Positions 10,345 through 21,744 of a DNA stretch of 64,000 nucleotides are shown piece by piece. Both the position numbers and the translations under genes were made by a program. A model generated the notes under the pieces. It was given only the letters and a program-made list of their open reading frames with translations, did not search any database and had not been told where the DNA came from. Within the stretch, counting starts at the first letter, position 1. Each line of letters opens with the position of its first letter. Source of the stretch: Cristatella mucedo (Eukaryota > Bryozoa > Phylactolaemata > Cristatellidae); the NCBI GenBank assembly GCA_009760855.2, contig WPIO01000035.1, forward strand, positions 1,894,501 to 1,958,500, read 5' to 3'.

Positions 10345-12655
10345 CAGTTTTTCGAGAACGGTGTGGCTATAAGAAATGCCATGCTTTGCATAATTCATGG
10401 TCTGAATCAGTTGCAATGAGGTCCTCAGCGAAGACAGTGCCTCTGACTTTTGTGATATACGCAAACTGCTGCAGACTGTCCGAACTTGTTTCTAGAAAAC
10501 CTTTAAGAGCTCCTCACTAATCTACTTGTGTGTGACCGGCTGTTTCTGATTTCTGGAGATTTCAATGTTCACGTTCAAAACACTAATATCAGACTGCTCA
10601 TTTCTCGACTTTCTGAAGAACTTTGGTGAGGTCCAACACGTTAATTGAACCATGCACGTCGATGGCCCTACCCTAGATATTCTGATCACAAAGGATATCA
10701 GCCCCATTTATCTTGTGGTGGGCCAGCTGATGCACACGGATCATTGTTAGGTATTGATTCCTGTATCTGCTGACTTGTTCATTCGGGGTTAAGTAGAACT
10801 TGTCCAGAGGTGTAACTTAATACGAATTGACATTGCAATTTTTTTAAGCAATTTGTGAAGCAGGTCTTTTTGATCTGTACTCAGACTTGTCTGACAGCAT
10901 CGATACTCTCACTGATGCAGCAAACGCATCAATTAGGCGTGCTTTTTAAAAGAATGATCCCGTTATTACATATGTTTACAGAGCCGTGGAGAATACTTTC
11001 AATTTATAAAAAAAAATTAAAAGAAATCGGACTTGCTAAGCTCATACTTCAACGTCATATACGAAATTCGGGGTCTAATGCTGATCTAGCCAATAAACAA
11101 CTCACTCGCGGATGCTGAGAGGCTGAAACCCCAGATATTTATGGCTCAGCCTAAAACTGTTGAGTATTCTTTACTGATAAAAGTGCCTTCGTAACTCCAC
11201 AAAGCCTCCTCTGAATAGAGCGATTGGGGGAATCTCAACAAGTGTCCTTCATTAGAAGATTTTCCGAGGTATCTGAAATGGATGTGATTACCTTAATAAG
11301 GTCTAGTAAAAAGAGCTAATCTCCGGAATACCCTATGCACACATCCCAGTGGTCTTCACTGGCAGATGACTGAATGCCTGTTAAAACTGAGATTTGTAAG
11401 GGTTATTTGGAAAAAAGGTCCTAACCAGGTCTTTCAAATCGGAAATCATCACACCGATACTAAAAAAGCTTGGATTAGGTACTGAAGTTATTGCAAACTA
11501 TTGAACAGTTTCCTTTCTTTTATTTAAGATTCTAGAAAATTTTTGGCTAAGAAGCTTGTTTCACATACTGAAAAATGATAGGTCAGAAACATTGTAATCA
11601 GGGTTTAAGAAGAAGCGCTCCATGAAAACGGTTCTTCTCAGCATTTACAATGGCATTATGAAAACTATTGCAGGGATGTCACTGCTATATCCCTGCCCAG
11701 TCTATCAGCTGTCTCCGATACCGTCAATGTCTTAATTGAATGATTGATAGCAATGATCGATATGGAACATTAGAAACCGCCGTCGTTAACATCATACTGT
11801 CTGATCGTGTTCATAGAGTGTCGTATGGGGGTCAGGTCTCAACCCACGAGACTGGTCGCCTGTAGAGACGCTCAGGGTGCCATCAGCGGTCCTTTGCCGT
11901 TCTCCGTTAATACTTAAAGTCTGAAAAAGTATTTAAGGCCTGTTTATTAGGACGTCACTTCCATGCTGGCGATACTCAGCTGCCATTGTAAAGCAAATCT
12001 TCCTAGCAAGCCATAGCAATTGATAAACCGATTCGTTGTATAGCCGAAATTCGATGGTGGATTTTGGAAAATTCTTGAAACGAAATCAGGAGAAACCTAA
12101 AATGGTGCTCATACGACACTCTGTGCATGTAGCTGGATTAGAAGTTTAGCTTTTCTGATAGGTGCTGCTGTGGAGAGACCATAGGAGCATGCTCCAGGTT
12201 TATGTGTTGTTTTCGACCCATGCCTACATTTTAAAAGCTTCATTCAGAAAACTGCTCGCACAGCTTACCATTGCATAACACCATGATGGAAGATGAGGTG
12301 TTATCTATCATTTTGGCTTGCCGAAACTTTAGCAAGCTCTTTTGTTATGTCTTGGCTTGATTATTAAAGTTTTTTTCTGGGCTACTAAAGCAGCAATTAG
12401 GTCATTGCCAATTGCTATGAATATGGCTGCAAGGGAAGTTCCTAAGTCCCAAAGGTTAGACCATTGAACTCCTTTGCTAAAAGAGCGAGGATGGCTGCCG
12501 GTTAATCAATGGATACAGAGCAGAGTTCTTACACTGACAGAAAACGCTTGCCACGGCTTGGCTCATCCATATTTAGCTGAACGTCTGCACCAGTTTCAGC
12601 CTTCTCGTGCCTGAAAGGCTTGTATTTACAGTTAACAATTGACAATTAACTAGGC
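10345..12655 (+). mobile_element. L2-B LINE, endonuclease to RT, decayed
   Basis: The EN end is readable near 10,540-10,790 in broken frames, with FLKNFGEVQHVN and GPTLDILITKD. RT landmarks follow, including a PQGS-like segment near 11,870-11,910 and HxHxDDTQL-like codons near 11,950-11,985. Later blocks such as aatatggctgcaagggaa and cacggcttggctcatcca match the L2-B copy at 5,070-5,220. It is the longest L2-B copy in the window, but it has many stops. An insertion at about 12,656-13,135 separates it from its 3' end. Confidence 0.8.
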
Positions 12656-13135
12656 GTCCCATTACTAGCATACAGACAGTGTTGGGCAGTGGGGTACGGA
12701 GACTTCATTCCCTGGACGTCCCCCATAAATCCACTGGAGATTTCCCCTCCCTTTGGACATTTCCCTCCTGAGGTAGGATGTTTCCCGGTATTCGGTTTAG
12801 GGTTTAGGTTTTAATGTTTATGGCTTAAAGAGTTTAGAGTTGTGTGTGTAGGGTTCGGGGTTTAGATTTTTTAGGGTTTAGGGTTTAGTGTTAGGGGTTA
12901 CGGGTTCGGGTTTAGGTGTAACCGTTAAGTGCCGGCTGTGCCTCCACCACTTTAATCCGCCCTTGCTCCCATTCCACGATTTAAGTAATGCAAATTACGG
13001 CGTAACTAGATAGCTTGAGATAAAGTAATATTAATTGGACCTGTGGGTCTTGACCCTCATTTGCAGGAATGCGAAGCAAACTGTAGCACATGCCTGCTTC
13101 GACGGGTAGGAACACGTGCCCACGGCTATTAGGCA
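12656..13135. repeat. Unnamed insertion with a TTTAGGG-like tract, inside L2-B
   Basis: Continuity of the L2-B copy is broken here and resumes at about 13,140. The insert carries a purine-rich piece (12,672-12,790) related in inverted orientation to 3,290-3,420. The tract of TTTAGGG-like units follows at 12,793-12,918. No coding region is visible. Confidence 0.45.
12793..12918 (+). repeat. Degenerate TTTAGGG-like tract
   Basis: Units such as ggtttagggtttagg and tttagggtttagggttta recur with variants. This tract is cleaner than the one at 2,938-3,078. Confidence 0.75.
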
Positions 13136-13139
13136 ACGA

Positions 13140-13405
13140 CAAGTGTTCCACTGATGCCGAATATGGCTCATCATGTATAGAGGGCCTTAGCTGCTACTTT
13201 CATGCTTCTCACTACCTTAACAACTCTCATGAATCTGCTATCATTCCAACTCTTTTTTTGTGAAATAGAGTTTGTTTGCTACAGAATTCCAACCGAAACC
13301 ACTTAGGCTGTGAGTGAGCTATAAAAAACTCTCCTTTGTAAAACCGACAAGTCATTGTGGAATTCCCGACGGATATGCATTACAGTACCTTACATTACAA
13401 GTCAA
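13140..13405 (+). mobile_element. L2-B 3' end with traces of the ACATT tail
   Basis: It contains ttaggctgtgagtgagct and aactctcctttgtaaaac, then tgcattacagtaccttacat. This matches the L2-B 3' UTR and completes the copy interrupted at 12,655. Confidence 0.8.
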
Positions 13406-13879
13406 TCTCTGCTTCTAAAGTAATGGTGTATCACCAAATGTTGTACCCATGGCACTCAAGCCGCCCTTAATGTGTGTCGAGGGTCTCCACACATGGCTGG
13501 CTATCAGTAAACTTTCTGAAATGAAATGGTCAAAAATATTTACTTGTTATATGAATATCAAGTAAGAAGTTAAAAATTGAAGCCTACTCTACAAATTGCT
13601 CGGTTAATAAACGTCCAGTTGCATAGGCATGATATATATCCATCTGGTTCCACAATCACTTTTCATAGGAAGGCGGCATCAGCACCTCAGTCCTGTCAGC
13701 TGACTTTCAGTGACATAACATTCACAAAATGTGGGCTTGCGTAGAGAGTTATGCTACGTACACAATTGGTAATGGTTTGGTGAAATCCTGATGGACTACC
13801 ACAACTCACAGAGCTCTGATCTACGTGAGCTATACAATCGAGATCTTACAATTGTGTACAGGCTATACAACCTGAATTG
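13406..13879. other. Intronic spacer, nothing recognised
   Basis: No exon or repeat could be supported in this part of the B1-A1 intron. Confidence 0.4.
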
Positions 13880-14290
13880 CCTGTTGTGAGCATCACAGCT
13901 GCAACATGTCACCAATGCCTGTCGATCTGCATTGGCTCTCAGTCAAGCAAGGTTCCGTCAGTAACTTTTTGGTCACTTAATTATTTGGCTTCAGTAAATC
14001 TTCCGTATCTACAACACCACAAACCGCATTTTTCTAGCAGTGATTTTTTTTACCTACAGCTACATTAATCTAAAACCGCTGGTGACCTCGCCTTTAGTTA
14101 ATCGGTTTACAAATCCTGGAACTTCCCTATCTATGTCACCACGACACCCACAGACTTGACGATATTAAAAACAAAAGCTATACCCACCTATTTATCACTG
14201 CATTTAGAGGTTCTATTTGAATCTCTGTTTCATCGTTTGCATTGCTTGGAAAGCGGTTCCCTTACATTATAGATTTATTTGCACAATGGT
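13880..14290 (+). mobile_element. Old L2-A ORF2 remnant
   Basis: The order cctgtcgatctgcattggct, ctcagtcaagca and cacttaattatttggcttca follows the LHWLPVKQ...RSLHSMAP segment of L2-A. It is heavily diverged. Confidence 0.6.
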
Positions 14291-14334
14291 AATACGATTA
14301 TTAGGAGATAATATTGATAATGACAATGCTAAGC

Positions 14335-14450
14335 TTCAAAAATCGCCCTCGTAAAACTCAATCTCTCTCTAGGAGTTTTAAAGTTATTGCAAAGGAAACG
14401 TGAGGGAATAGTTAGTAACGCCATGCTCAATAAAGAAGAGGAGATAATAA
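14335..14450 (-). mobile_element. L2-A 3' tail relic, reverse orientation
   Basis: The stretch aatcgccctcgtaaaactca followed by atctctctctaggag is the reverse complement of the L2-A 3' UTR. It lies at the left border of the block duplicated at 48.05 kb. Confidence 0.65.
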
Positions 14451-15624
14451 CTAGACTTTTGTGACCAAGATTTTCAGCTAGGTGCATACATATAGATTCA
14501 AGCTGAAAGCCGCAATGCCAATGGTTATGTTATTTTCCTTATGCTTTTGTATAAGGTGTTTTTAATGTCCAATAATCATCGACAAATAATTTGCATCTTC
14601 ATTCGGGGTCAATATGATGTTGGAGGCGGCTGAATCGCAGCCTTTTAACTCTCGAATAGGTGAAATTACTTGGGCTATTGTGTGCATTTCCAATTATGGC
14701 TTACTTAGGAAGCATAGGCAATACTAATGTTTATCAATTATATCGGCCATGCTATACTTCGTGCTCCATCGAGGCTACCTTCATTAAACCTGCTTGCTAA
14801 TGAGATTGAACAGAAAGTCGGCTAAGAATAGGCAAACATTCGACTTATTTAGTGCTTCTACAAGTGTTATGTATTCGTTTATTTTTGAAGATCATATACA
14901 ATAACCTGTAAATTTACATACAGAATTTGTAGAATATCAATCAGTCTAAAAATGATTATCTAGGTTAATAATGCTGACTTAAGTGTAAACGGCATCCTGT
15001 AACAATTAGCTTGACTGATGATGTTAGGCGTGGCTCCTGCAGCACACCACCAGCTTGTAACCTTTACAAGGCTTCACATAGCTCACTAGAAAGATTCAAG
15101 TCGAAACGCGGATATTATAGTTTACAAGTCGGCTCATACGCTCACATTGGCATATATACCTTACATTCTTAAACTACCTAACTAATCCTGTTGGTGAGCC
15201 ACCTCGCACCTTCGGCTGCATAAATCCCTTTTGTCATTTAGCTTTTTCCAGGCTAACAGCAAATTAATTTGGTTATCTAGCATTTACTTGACATTCAGAA
15301 ATATTAGAGTACGTGTTTCTAGCAGTTTTTATTATCTACGATAATCATGCATGTTTTTGAATTTTCCAAAAATAATTCAAGAACTTTTTGTTAAAGAACA
15401 CCAGCAAAGGTTAAGCATCAGATAATAGGTTACAAACTTTGCTAATAAAATTTTAAAATAAACGATCTCGATGCTGTATGGTTGGAATTAAGATAATCAC
15501 AGTTTGCCAAATACTTTGTGTTGTATATAGTACAAAAAATATCGATGTCTCCAATCGGCTCACAGTGGTATGCTGACTAAACATAAAGTGCGAACAAATG
15601 TAAGTATATATGTACAAAAAAATA

Positions 15625-15822
15625 CGCACACACACAAACGTGCATGCGAGCGCACACACCCACACTCACACACACATGCACACAAACAGAGGCACACATT
15701 TACACAGACTCACACACATGCACACCCACACATACACACACAAATATACACACACAAACACACGCAAACAAACACAAAGGGGTCCACATGCACACAAACA
15801 CACTGACACATGCATACACACA
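15625..15822. repeat. (CA)n-rich microsatellite
   Basis: Long CA-rich low-complexity sequence with interruptions. The apparent His/Thr-rich open frames here are translations of the repeat. Confidence 0.95.
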
Positions 15823-15825
15823 AGA

Positions 15826-15853
<28 letters not shown>
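15826..15853. repeat. (TA)n microsatellite
   Basis: A pure TA run directly follows the CA tract. Confidence 0.95.
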
Positions 15854-15856
<3 letters not shown>

Positions 15857-15884
15857 AATCTGCAAGTAATGTCAATCTTCTTAG

Positions 15885-15948
15885 GACAGGTAATCCTTGA
15901 TAGTAAGCTACAATTACCACTTCAAATCGCGAAGCCTTTCAAAGAGAC
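15885..15948 (+). other. Candidate 64-nt exon between B1 and A1
   Basis: The interval is bounded by cttcttag and by a perfect GTAAGT donor, and one frame is open through it. Its length is not a multiple of three, and A1 requires phase 1, so including it would break the frame shared by the other exons. The paired site in the duplicated block (about 49,676) keeps the AG. It may be a decayed exon, an alternative exon or chance. Confidence 0.25.
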
Positions 15949-15964
15949 GTAAGTTTCTTACAAT

Positions 15965-16075
15965 CTTAAAAATTGAACGCTTTTTCATAACGCAGCAAAT
16001 GCCAAGCTCCTAGTAAGAGTTTGAGATCTCTGAGGGCGCTTTTACAGTGCCTTGTTATTATTATTAATATTATCA
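15965..16075 (+). mobile_element. L2-A 3' tail relic
   Basis: The words gcagcaaatgccaagctcct, gagtttgagatctctgaggg and gcgctttta end in ATT-like repeats, giving a short worn L2-A 3' end just before exon A1. Confidence 0.7.
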
Positions 16076-16152
16076 CATCCTTAAACAAAAAATGTCGGAT
16101 TAACAGTTTAATAATTTGGTGTACCTAGCACTTATCCTTAACAATGTTTTAG

Positions 16153-16467
16153 ATCCTCCGATTCTAAGCTTAGTGAAAAACAGGGAAGTGGTGCAAAATC
16201 GAACTATTTACCTGGCTTGCATCCTACCTGACCAAGACTTAAAAGAATACATCAGTATAGTTTGGTATATCAATGGAAAAGTATCATTCACTGCCACTTC
16301 GGAGAATATTAACTCTTTGATTGTCGGCGACATACAGTTGTTCGTCAGTAATTGGACGCTCTCCCTATCACCTGGAAACTTTGAGCTATACTGTGTGCGG
16401 AAGGTTGCCCTTGATATGGTAGCATCCATTGTATCAAATATCTATGTTGTCAATTACGATTCTGAAG
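16153..16467 (+). CDS. Receptor exon A1: Ig-like domain, type A
   Basis: This is a 315-nt exon with phase-1 borders (acceptor AG at 16,151-16,152, donor GAAG|GTATGT). It encodes 105 codons that read as one Ig-like domain: Cys23 in YLACILPD, Trp38 in IVWYINGK and Cys81 in FELYCVRK, 58 residues after the first cysteine, as expected for the Ig disulphide. NRT (16-18) and NWT (67-69) are potential N-glycosylation sites, consistent with an extracellular position. It joins in frame to B1 upstream and B2 downstream. A2 has the same length and landmarks. A pseudogene copy lies at 49,857-50,171 and a related open exon begins at 63,898. The Ig class is uncertain. Confidence 0.8.
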
Positions 16468-18046
16468 GTATGTAAAAGAAGTTGCTGACACATAGTGCGT
16501 TGACGAACATACACTATTTAGGTTCAGTAAAACCAATATAATAATTTCCCATACACTTACATATAATAGAATCACACTAATTCTGAGTGGAAATAGTGGG
16601 TCCTACACGTGGAAACGTGATAACTTGGCAAAAATACACACGCAAACAGTAATAGTTTTTTTACGATGATTACTTTTCCAAAAACATTATTTCCCATAGA
16701 ATATTAAGTTTAGAAGTTATAAAGGAATGTAAACATCATGTTATTAAGTTAAAATTTAAGATGATTGACTACCTTATTCAAAAAATTTTGGGCCTGTACA
16801 CTAAAATGTCAAGGTGTTGCTTGCACCACTCGCTTAGTTAAATAATTTCAAGTCGATATGAGACATTGCAAATAAAGCTGTATAAATGCCTCCGAGAGGA
16901 AACCTAACGTGATACAAGCCCATAGTTTCATGAATACGTGTTTTAAAATTGTGGATGCAAATTGCATACCGCTTAGAGATTTATAAGTGACATTCGCAGA
17001 TGTTTTCTAGTTTATCATAATATATTTTACGGCTCTCGCGTTGCCATGTATACACCATACATAAAAATTGAAAATTGCCAAAATTCATGGCATACCTTTT
17101 ACATATTGGTCAATAGCAATATTAAACAAAGTTATTGTATTTTAGCAATATCATGTCCGCATATAATACTTATTTGCCATAAGTAAATCTTACAAAATTT
17201 AGTAAGCTTAGTGCTAGTACATTTTCCAGGAACTCTAGTACTATCTATCTGCAGAATCCTGTTTTAGCCAAAAAAGGCCCTGAAACCGTGCCTTATTTTT
17301 TAACTCTAGACGCATGGGTGTTATGGGATAAGCAGTAAGGTACTATGAACTTTGCAAATGTATGCCATGTAGTCCACATTGAGTAGCCTTATTCTAAAGA
17401 TATAGACTTTTATACTTACCATGATGTGATTACTAATTAGGCCTAATTAGGCCAATCGGAACAATGGAGTTGATAACAGCTTTACTAGCAACCTTCACCG
17501 AACGAAATGTACGTAAATGTTCAGGCTCTCGATATTACACGGTAAAGAAAGCAGTGATAGATTAGAAAAGCTTTTCTTCAAGATTTGAAGCCTGCCTTCA
17601 CTTCACCTGGAACAACAGGGTGAGTTCAAGCTGAGGAGTTATGAATTTGCTCTTTCAAAGTTTGATTGTTAGAGTAATGCAGATGCGACCCTGTTGGCTT
17701 CTGCAACAGGACATAACTGTTCAAGCAAGTTTGGCAACCATAGACATGACAGTTACGGCAAGTACGGCAACCATATTGATAAGGCTTTTGGTTCAATTCA
17801 AGTGCTTTTTCATGCAGTTCCGAATTGCAACTGCAATTAAAGTATCTGGGGTAGGTAATTTGTCGCTAAAGGAGCATTTACATATCAAGGAATTGACACC
17901 AAATTAGGCTTATCTTTCAACTCCAGCAATAATTTTCCGTTAACTAGATTGTAAAAAAATGTGCTGCTTTTGAGAAAGTCTCAAGTAATGCTTGTACCAA
18001 AAAAAGCTTTTTCCAGTTTCTTTTCTAACGGAATCAATTGCATCGA

Positions 18047-18049
<3 letters not shown>
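16468..18049 (+). other. Intron between A1 and B2 (first part)
   Basis: AT-rich intron. The first 300 bp after the donor still align with 50,172-50,470 in the duplicated block. No gene is seen; the open frame at 17,641-17,907 has no recognisable domain. Confidence 0.6.

Positions 18050-18103
<54 letters not shown>
18050..18103. repeat. (TA)n-(TG)n microsatellite
   Basis: A pure TA run passes into a short TG run, next to the left arm of an inverted repeat. Confidence 0.95.
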
Positions 18104-18420
18104 ACCTTGTAGGTATAATGACAAGTATATATGATGTGCTTATGCGTGCTGACACTGTTCATGCTGCCACTAACCACATTTGCATGCTGACCCAGTGCAT
18201 GTAACCCCTAACCATGTTATTCATTTTGTTTGTTTTTCAAGCATGATTTTACTTACTATTCTATTGCGTATCACTTTGCAGCAAATGTAAAGCGCCTAGA
18301 AAGAGATTAAGTTCTCTGAGGGCACTTTATCAAGTGCAATATTATTATTATTATATGGTGAATTTATATATATATATAAATAAATTCTCCATATACTTGT
18401 CATTATACCTACAAGGTACA
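18101..18420. repeat. Inverted-repeat (hairpin) element split by an L2-A insertion
   Basis: The left arm tgtaccttgtaggtataatg (from 18,101) continues acaagtatata. The right arm ends acttgtcattatacctacaa and ggtaca at 18,420, the reverse complement over about 30 bases. A second TA run lies just inside the right arm. The L2-A tail lies between the arms. It looks like a small foldback or MITE-like repeat that served as an insertion target. Confidence 0.7.
18133..18355 (+). mobile_element. L2-A 3' end, very short insertion
   Basis: Only the 3' UTR is present, from gatgtgcttatgcgtgctga to the ATT tail. It is nearly identical to the 3' UTR of the 754-codon copy at 34,228-34,454, so it is likely young. 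Confidence 0.9.
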
Positions 18421-18895
18421 TTACTTTTGTTTGTCCTGTTGGTAATATAATATAGAAATATGCTTGCTGCTTGAATACCGGAAAACTTTATTTGTAGCAG
18501 CTTGAGCTTAAATGCAGTTCAACTTAAAAAAGTATCATGCTGATCACTTGAAATTTATATCACTGTTTCAAGCTATCTAGCAAACATTTGATCAGAATAA
18601 ATTTACAGTAGTAAACTAAATATGATTCTTTAATATATCACATTAACAAAGTAAAAAATGTTAATAGTTATTTAACAATTACCTTTGAATAGTGGGGAAA
18701 ATTAAAAGTAAGGGTGAATTGAGTAGCATTTGAGTACAATTAGGCATCACAAATGCAGGTAGCAAATAGTATGGAAAAGCATATGTATGCCAATATTGCT
18801 TCCTCTGAGATGATTTTGATTTGATAACGGATAAAAAGCGAATGGCCTGAATCAAGGTGTCTACGGTAGCATGCTTAGTTAATAGTCATACGAAT
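18421..18895 (+). other. Intron sequence, nothing recognised
   Basis: AT-rich intron between two L2-A insertions. Confidence 0.5.
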
Positions 18896-19542
18896 ATTAA
18901 TAATAATAATTTACTTGATAAAGCGCCCTCAGAAAACTTAATCTCTGTATAGGTGCTTTACATTTGCTGCAAAGGGAAATGCAATTGAATGGTAAGTAAA
19001 ATCATGCTTGAAAAACAAACAAAATGAATAAAATGGCTAGGGTGACATGCACAGGGTCAGCATGAAAATGTGGTTAGTGGCAGCATGCACAGTGTCAGCA
19101 CTCATAAGCACGTGAAGGACGAATCACAGGGACCCACTAAAGGCAGTACTAAAGAGGTGTGTTTTTAAGTTCCTTTTAAATGTGGTCAGGCCAGGGGATG
19201 TTCTGACGCAGGTCGGGAAGGACTTCCAAGCTTTTGGAGCATACGATCTAAATGCATGGTCTCCAAAGGATTTAAGGTTTGTACGAGGTATTTGTTGACT
19301 GTTGGATTCCGAAAAGCGGGTGGTACGATGCTTGGCTTGATGTGGGGGAGTATGTCGTAGAGATAGGCTGGAGCCATAGAATGAAGGGACCTAAAATTGA
19401 GCGACAAAACCTTTAAGTCAATCCGTTGCTTGACTGGTAGCCAGAGCAGGTCGCTGAGAAGTGGAGTATTGTGGCAACTGTGATGCTCGCGACTGACAAG
19501 CCTAGCGGCAGAGTTTTGCACCAGCTGCAGTCGCCTGATAGA
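18896..19542 (-). mobile_element. L2-A LINE, 5'-truncated, reverse orientation
   Basis: On the minus strand it reads from RRLQLVQNSAARLVS through LLWLPVKQRIDLKVLSL and the C-terminus to the 3' UTR and the ATT tail (TAA repeat at 18,896 on the + strand). The frame is open over about 119 codons before a frameshift. It is moderately young and absent from the duplicated block. Confidence 0.9.
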
Positions 19543-20835
19543 CAATCACAACCAAGAAGGCATTTTCCGCAATTTCGTATTCGCTATCATTGTACATTTC
19601 TTATCATTTGAATCCTCATCTTTTTGTTCCCATATAATTGAAATATCAGATTGAAGTTATGAGATGATAAACGGCAATAACCAAGTTTTTTTTAACTATA
19701 CGGAAGGAAACTAAAACTAAACTTGTTCTTCAAGCTTTGAATCAGTTGTAAATAATATGTTCTACATTTATTTCTAATTTGATCTCTTAAGTGGGGAAAG
19801 TAAAAAGTATTGAAAGGTTAAATTACCTAATGGTTGGAATATAGAAGGAAACTAAAAAGTTGTTCCAATCCATTTTTTGGAAAATTGTTTGAAATTACTT
19901 CACACCCTCTTGAAGAGCGAAATCCTCATTTTACATAGGATTTCAAACAACTCAGACAGTTAGAGAGTATTACTGTCTTTAAAGAGATTTTTGAATTTAT
20001 ATCAGTACCATATAATGCTACGGATGTTTTTAAGTTTGTTTAATAGGGTCCAAAGGAATTTTTGTCTTTGTTGATTTGGATGTGAACTTTAGGACGAGAT
20101 CATTAGTGATCTGCTAATATGTAGACGTTGATTTGCAGCCAGCAATTGGTTCGGACTGAGTTCTCCGAGGCTTCTTGATCACGTGCATTACTATTATAAC
20201 ATTTACGTTCAGAGTAATCAAACATGCTCTGGATTGAATATGAACGGATAAGCCCAGCATTTTAGACTACTGTAGTAAAATCATTTCCATCGTCAAAATC
20301 GTTAGTCTAATCCAAGATAAGTAATACCTTAAGCAGTTCAAAACACCTTTCACTGTCTAAAGAAATTTTTGAAGGACACCATAGAATAATAGTAAATCGT
20401 TGTATGCATCGAAGCAGCAATTTTAGATCCATCAACGTTGTAAAAATCTTAGAACTAAAAGATCGTACCTCTTTCCTTTTAAATGCTGATTACTTGCAGG
20501 TTACAACGATGTCAAATACTCGTAACGACACTCTGTAGACTGTAGTACAATTCATGTTAATCATGACCGTTAGAAACATCAATTTGCATTCAACATGCTC
20601 AATTTTTATTTAGCCGATGCTCTAGCTAAAATGGCATTAGTTTGAGGTAATGTACACAACAAGGTAATTTGGAAGGTTTTTGTGAGACATTATCGTAGGT
20701 TTAATGAAAAGTGTATAGATTTTACGTCAACATTTCTCAAGAAGCAATCTATTTCAACAGTTATGGCTCATATAATGTTACCTTGAATATGTTGAGGTAA
20801 TATTTTTACACAAGTTGCGAACACTATGCATTTAG
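19543..20835 (+). other. Intron between A1 and B2 (last part)
   Basis: No gene is seen. Two stretches (19,695-19,960 and 20,210-20,835) still align with the duplicated block at 50.8 and 54.8 kb. It ends in the B2 acceptor at 20,834-20,835. Confidence 0.6.
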
Positions 20836-21207
20836 GTACACCAGTTGTGAGAGCTCAGATTGGGCAACAAGCTAATCTTCCTTCTCCATGGTTCGGAGGT
20901 GTTCCTTATTTCTTGTGCTGCGATTGCAATGCTCTTTGGAAATATGAGTTGAAACATGTAAGATGGAATGCAACAGGAGCTATCGCAAATAACCTGAATG
21001 ATGAAGAGTATACCAGCATAGCAAATAGCTATGGGCTCCAAAGAAAACCTGGAGTGTGCAGCCAGAGTTCTACAATTGCTATCACAACTCAGCAAAATAG
21101 GACTAAAGATTTGAATATATTTTGCACAGCTACGTTTATCGACCAATCCTCTAAAAATCAACCCTTTGAGGTGACCTCACCAAACTTCTACAGCAGTGTT
21201 GCCAGAG
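20836..21207 (+). CDS. Receptor exon B2: Ig-like domain, type B
   Basis: This is a second 372-nt, phase-1 exon (acceptor tgcatttag, donor AGAG|GTGAGA) encoding 124 codons. It aligns without a gap with B1. Cys28, Cys29 and Cys31 in YFLCCDC, Trp44 in HVRWNATG, Cys75 and Cys97 in NIFCTATF are at identical positions. The shared length, phase and cysteines indicate origin by exon duplication. NAT and NRT are potential glycosylation sites. A degenerate copy with stop codons lies at 55,421-55,790. Two Ig cysteines plus a CC-D-C cluster and Cys75 give five cysteines, so one may be free or pair with another domain. I do not recognise the family. Confidence 0.8.
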
Positions 21208-21427
21208 GTGAGACAAACGTTTTTTGTACCTGCTATATGATGCTACTGTTATTGTTTTAACTGCAAGCACAAGGCCTACTGTTTAAATAAATCTTGTTTA
21301 GATCACAAAGTATAAAACACCAAACGTTATTTTTCGGCGGAATTGTGGTAAGTTGATTGAGATGAAAAAAAATTGCTAACTATGTTTTCAATTATCTGCA
21401 TGGTGGCTATATCATCAAATCACCCAT
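21208..21427 (+). other. Start of the B2-A2 intron
   Basis: Intron sequence from the B2 donor up to an L2-A insertion. Confidence 0.6.
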
Positions 21428-21744
21428 CATCAAAACATCCCCCGACCTGACCACATTTAAAAGGAACCTAAAACCACACCTATTTAGGACAGCATTTAGT
21501 GTGTCGCTGTGATTTGTCCTTGATGTGCTTATGCCTGTTGACACTGTGCATGCTGCCACTAACCACATTCACATGCTGACCGTGTGCATGTCACCCCTAA
21601 CCATATTATTCATTTTGTTTGTTTTTCAAGCATGATTTTACTTACCATTCAATTATATTTCACTTTGCAGCAAATGTAAAGCGCCTAAAGAGAGATTAAG
21701 TTCTCTGAGGATGCTTTATCAAGTGAATTATTATTATTATTATT
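21428..21744 (+). mobile_element. L2-A LINE 3' end with ATT tail
   Basis: It begins near catccccc and reads the last ORF2 residues LTTFKRNLKPHLFRTAF, then the full 3' UTR and the tail. It is 5'-truncated. Confidence 0.9.

Noticed and set aside
15570-15920. His/Thr-rich and Cys/Val-rich open frames
   Set aside because: They are translations of CA/TG and TA repeats on both strands, with no independent coding signal.
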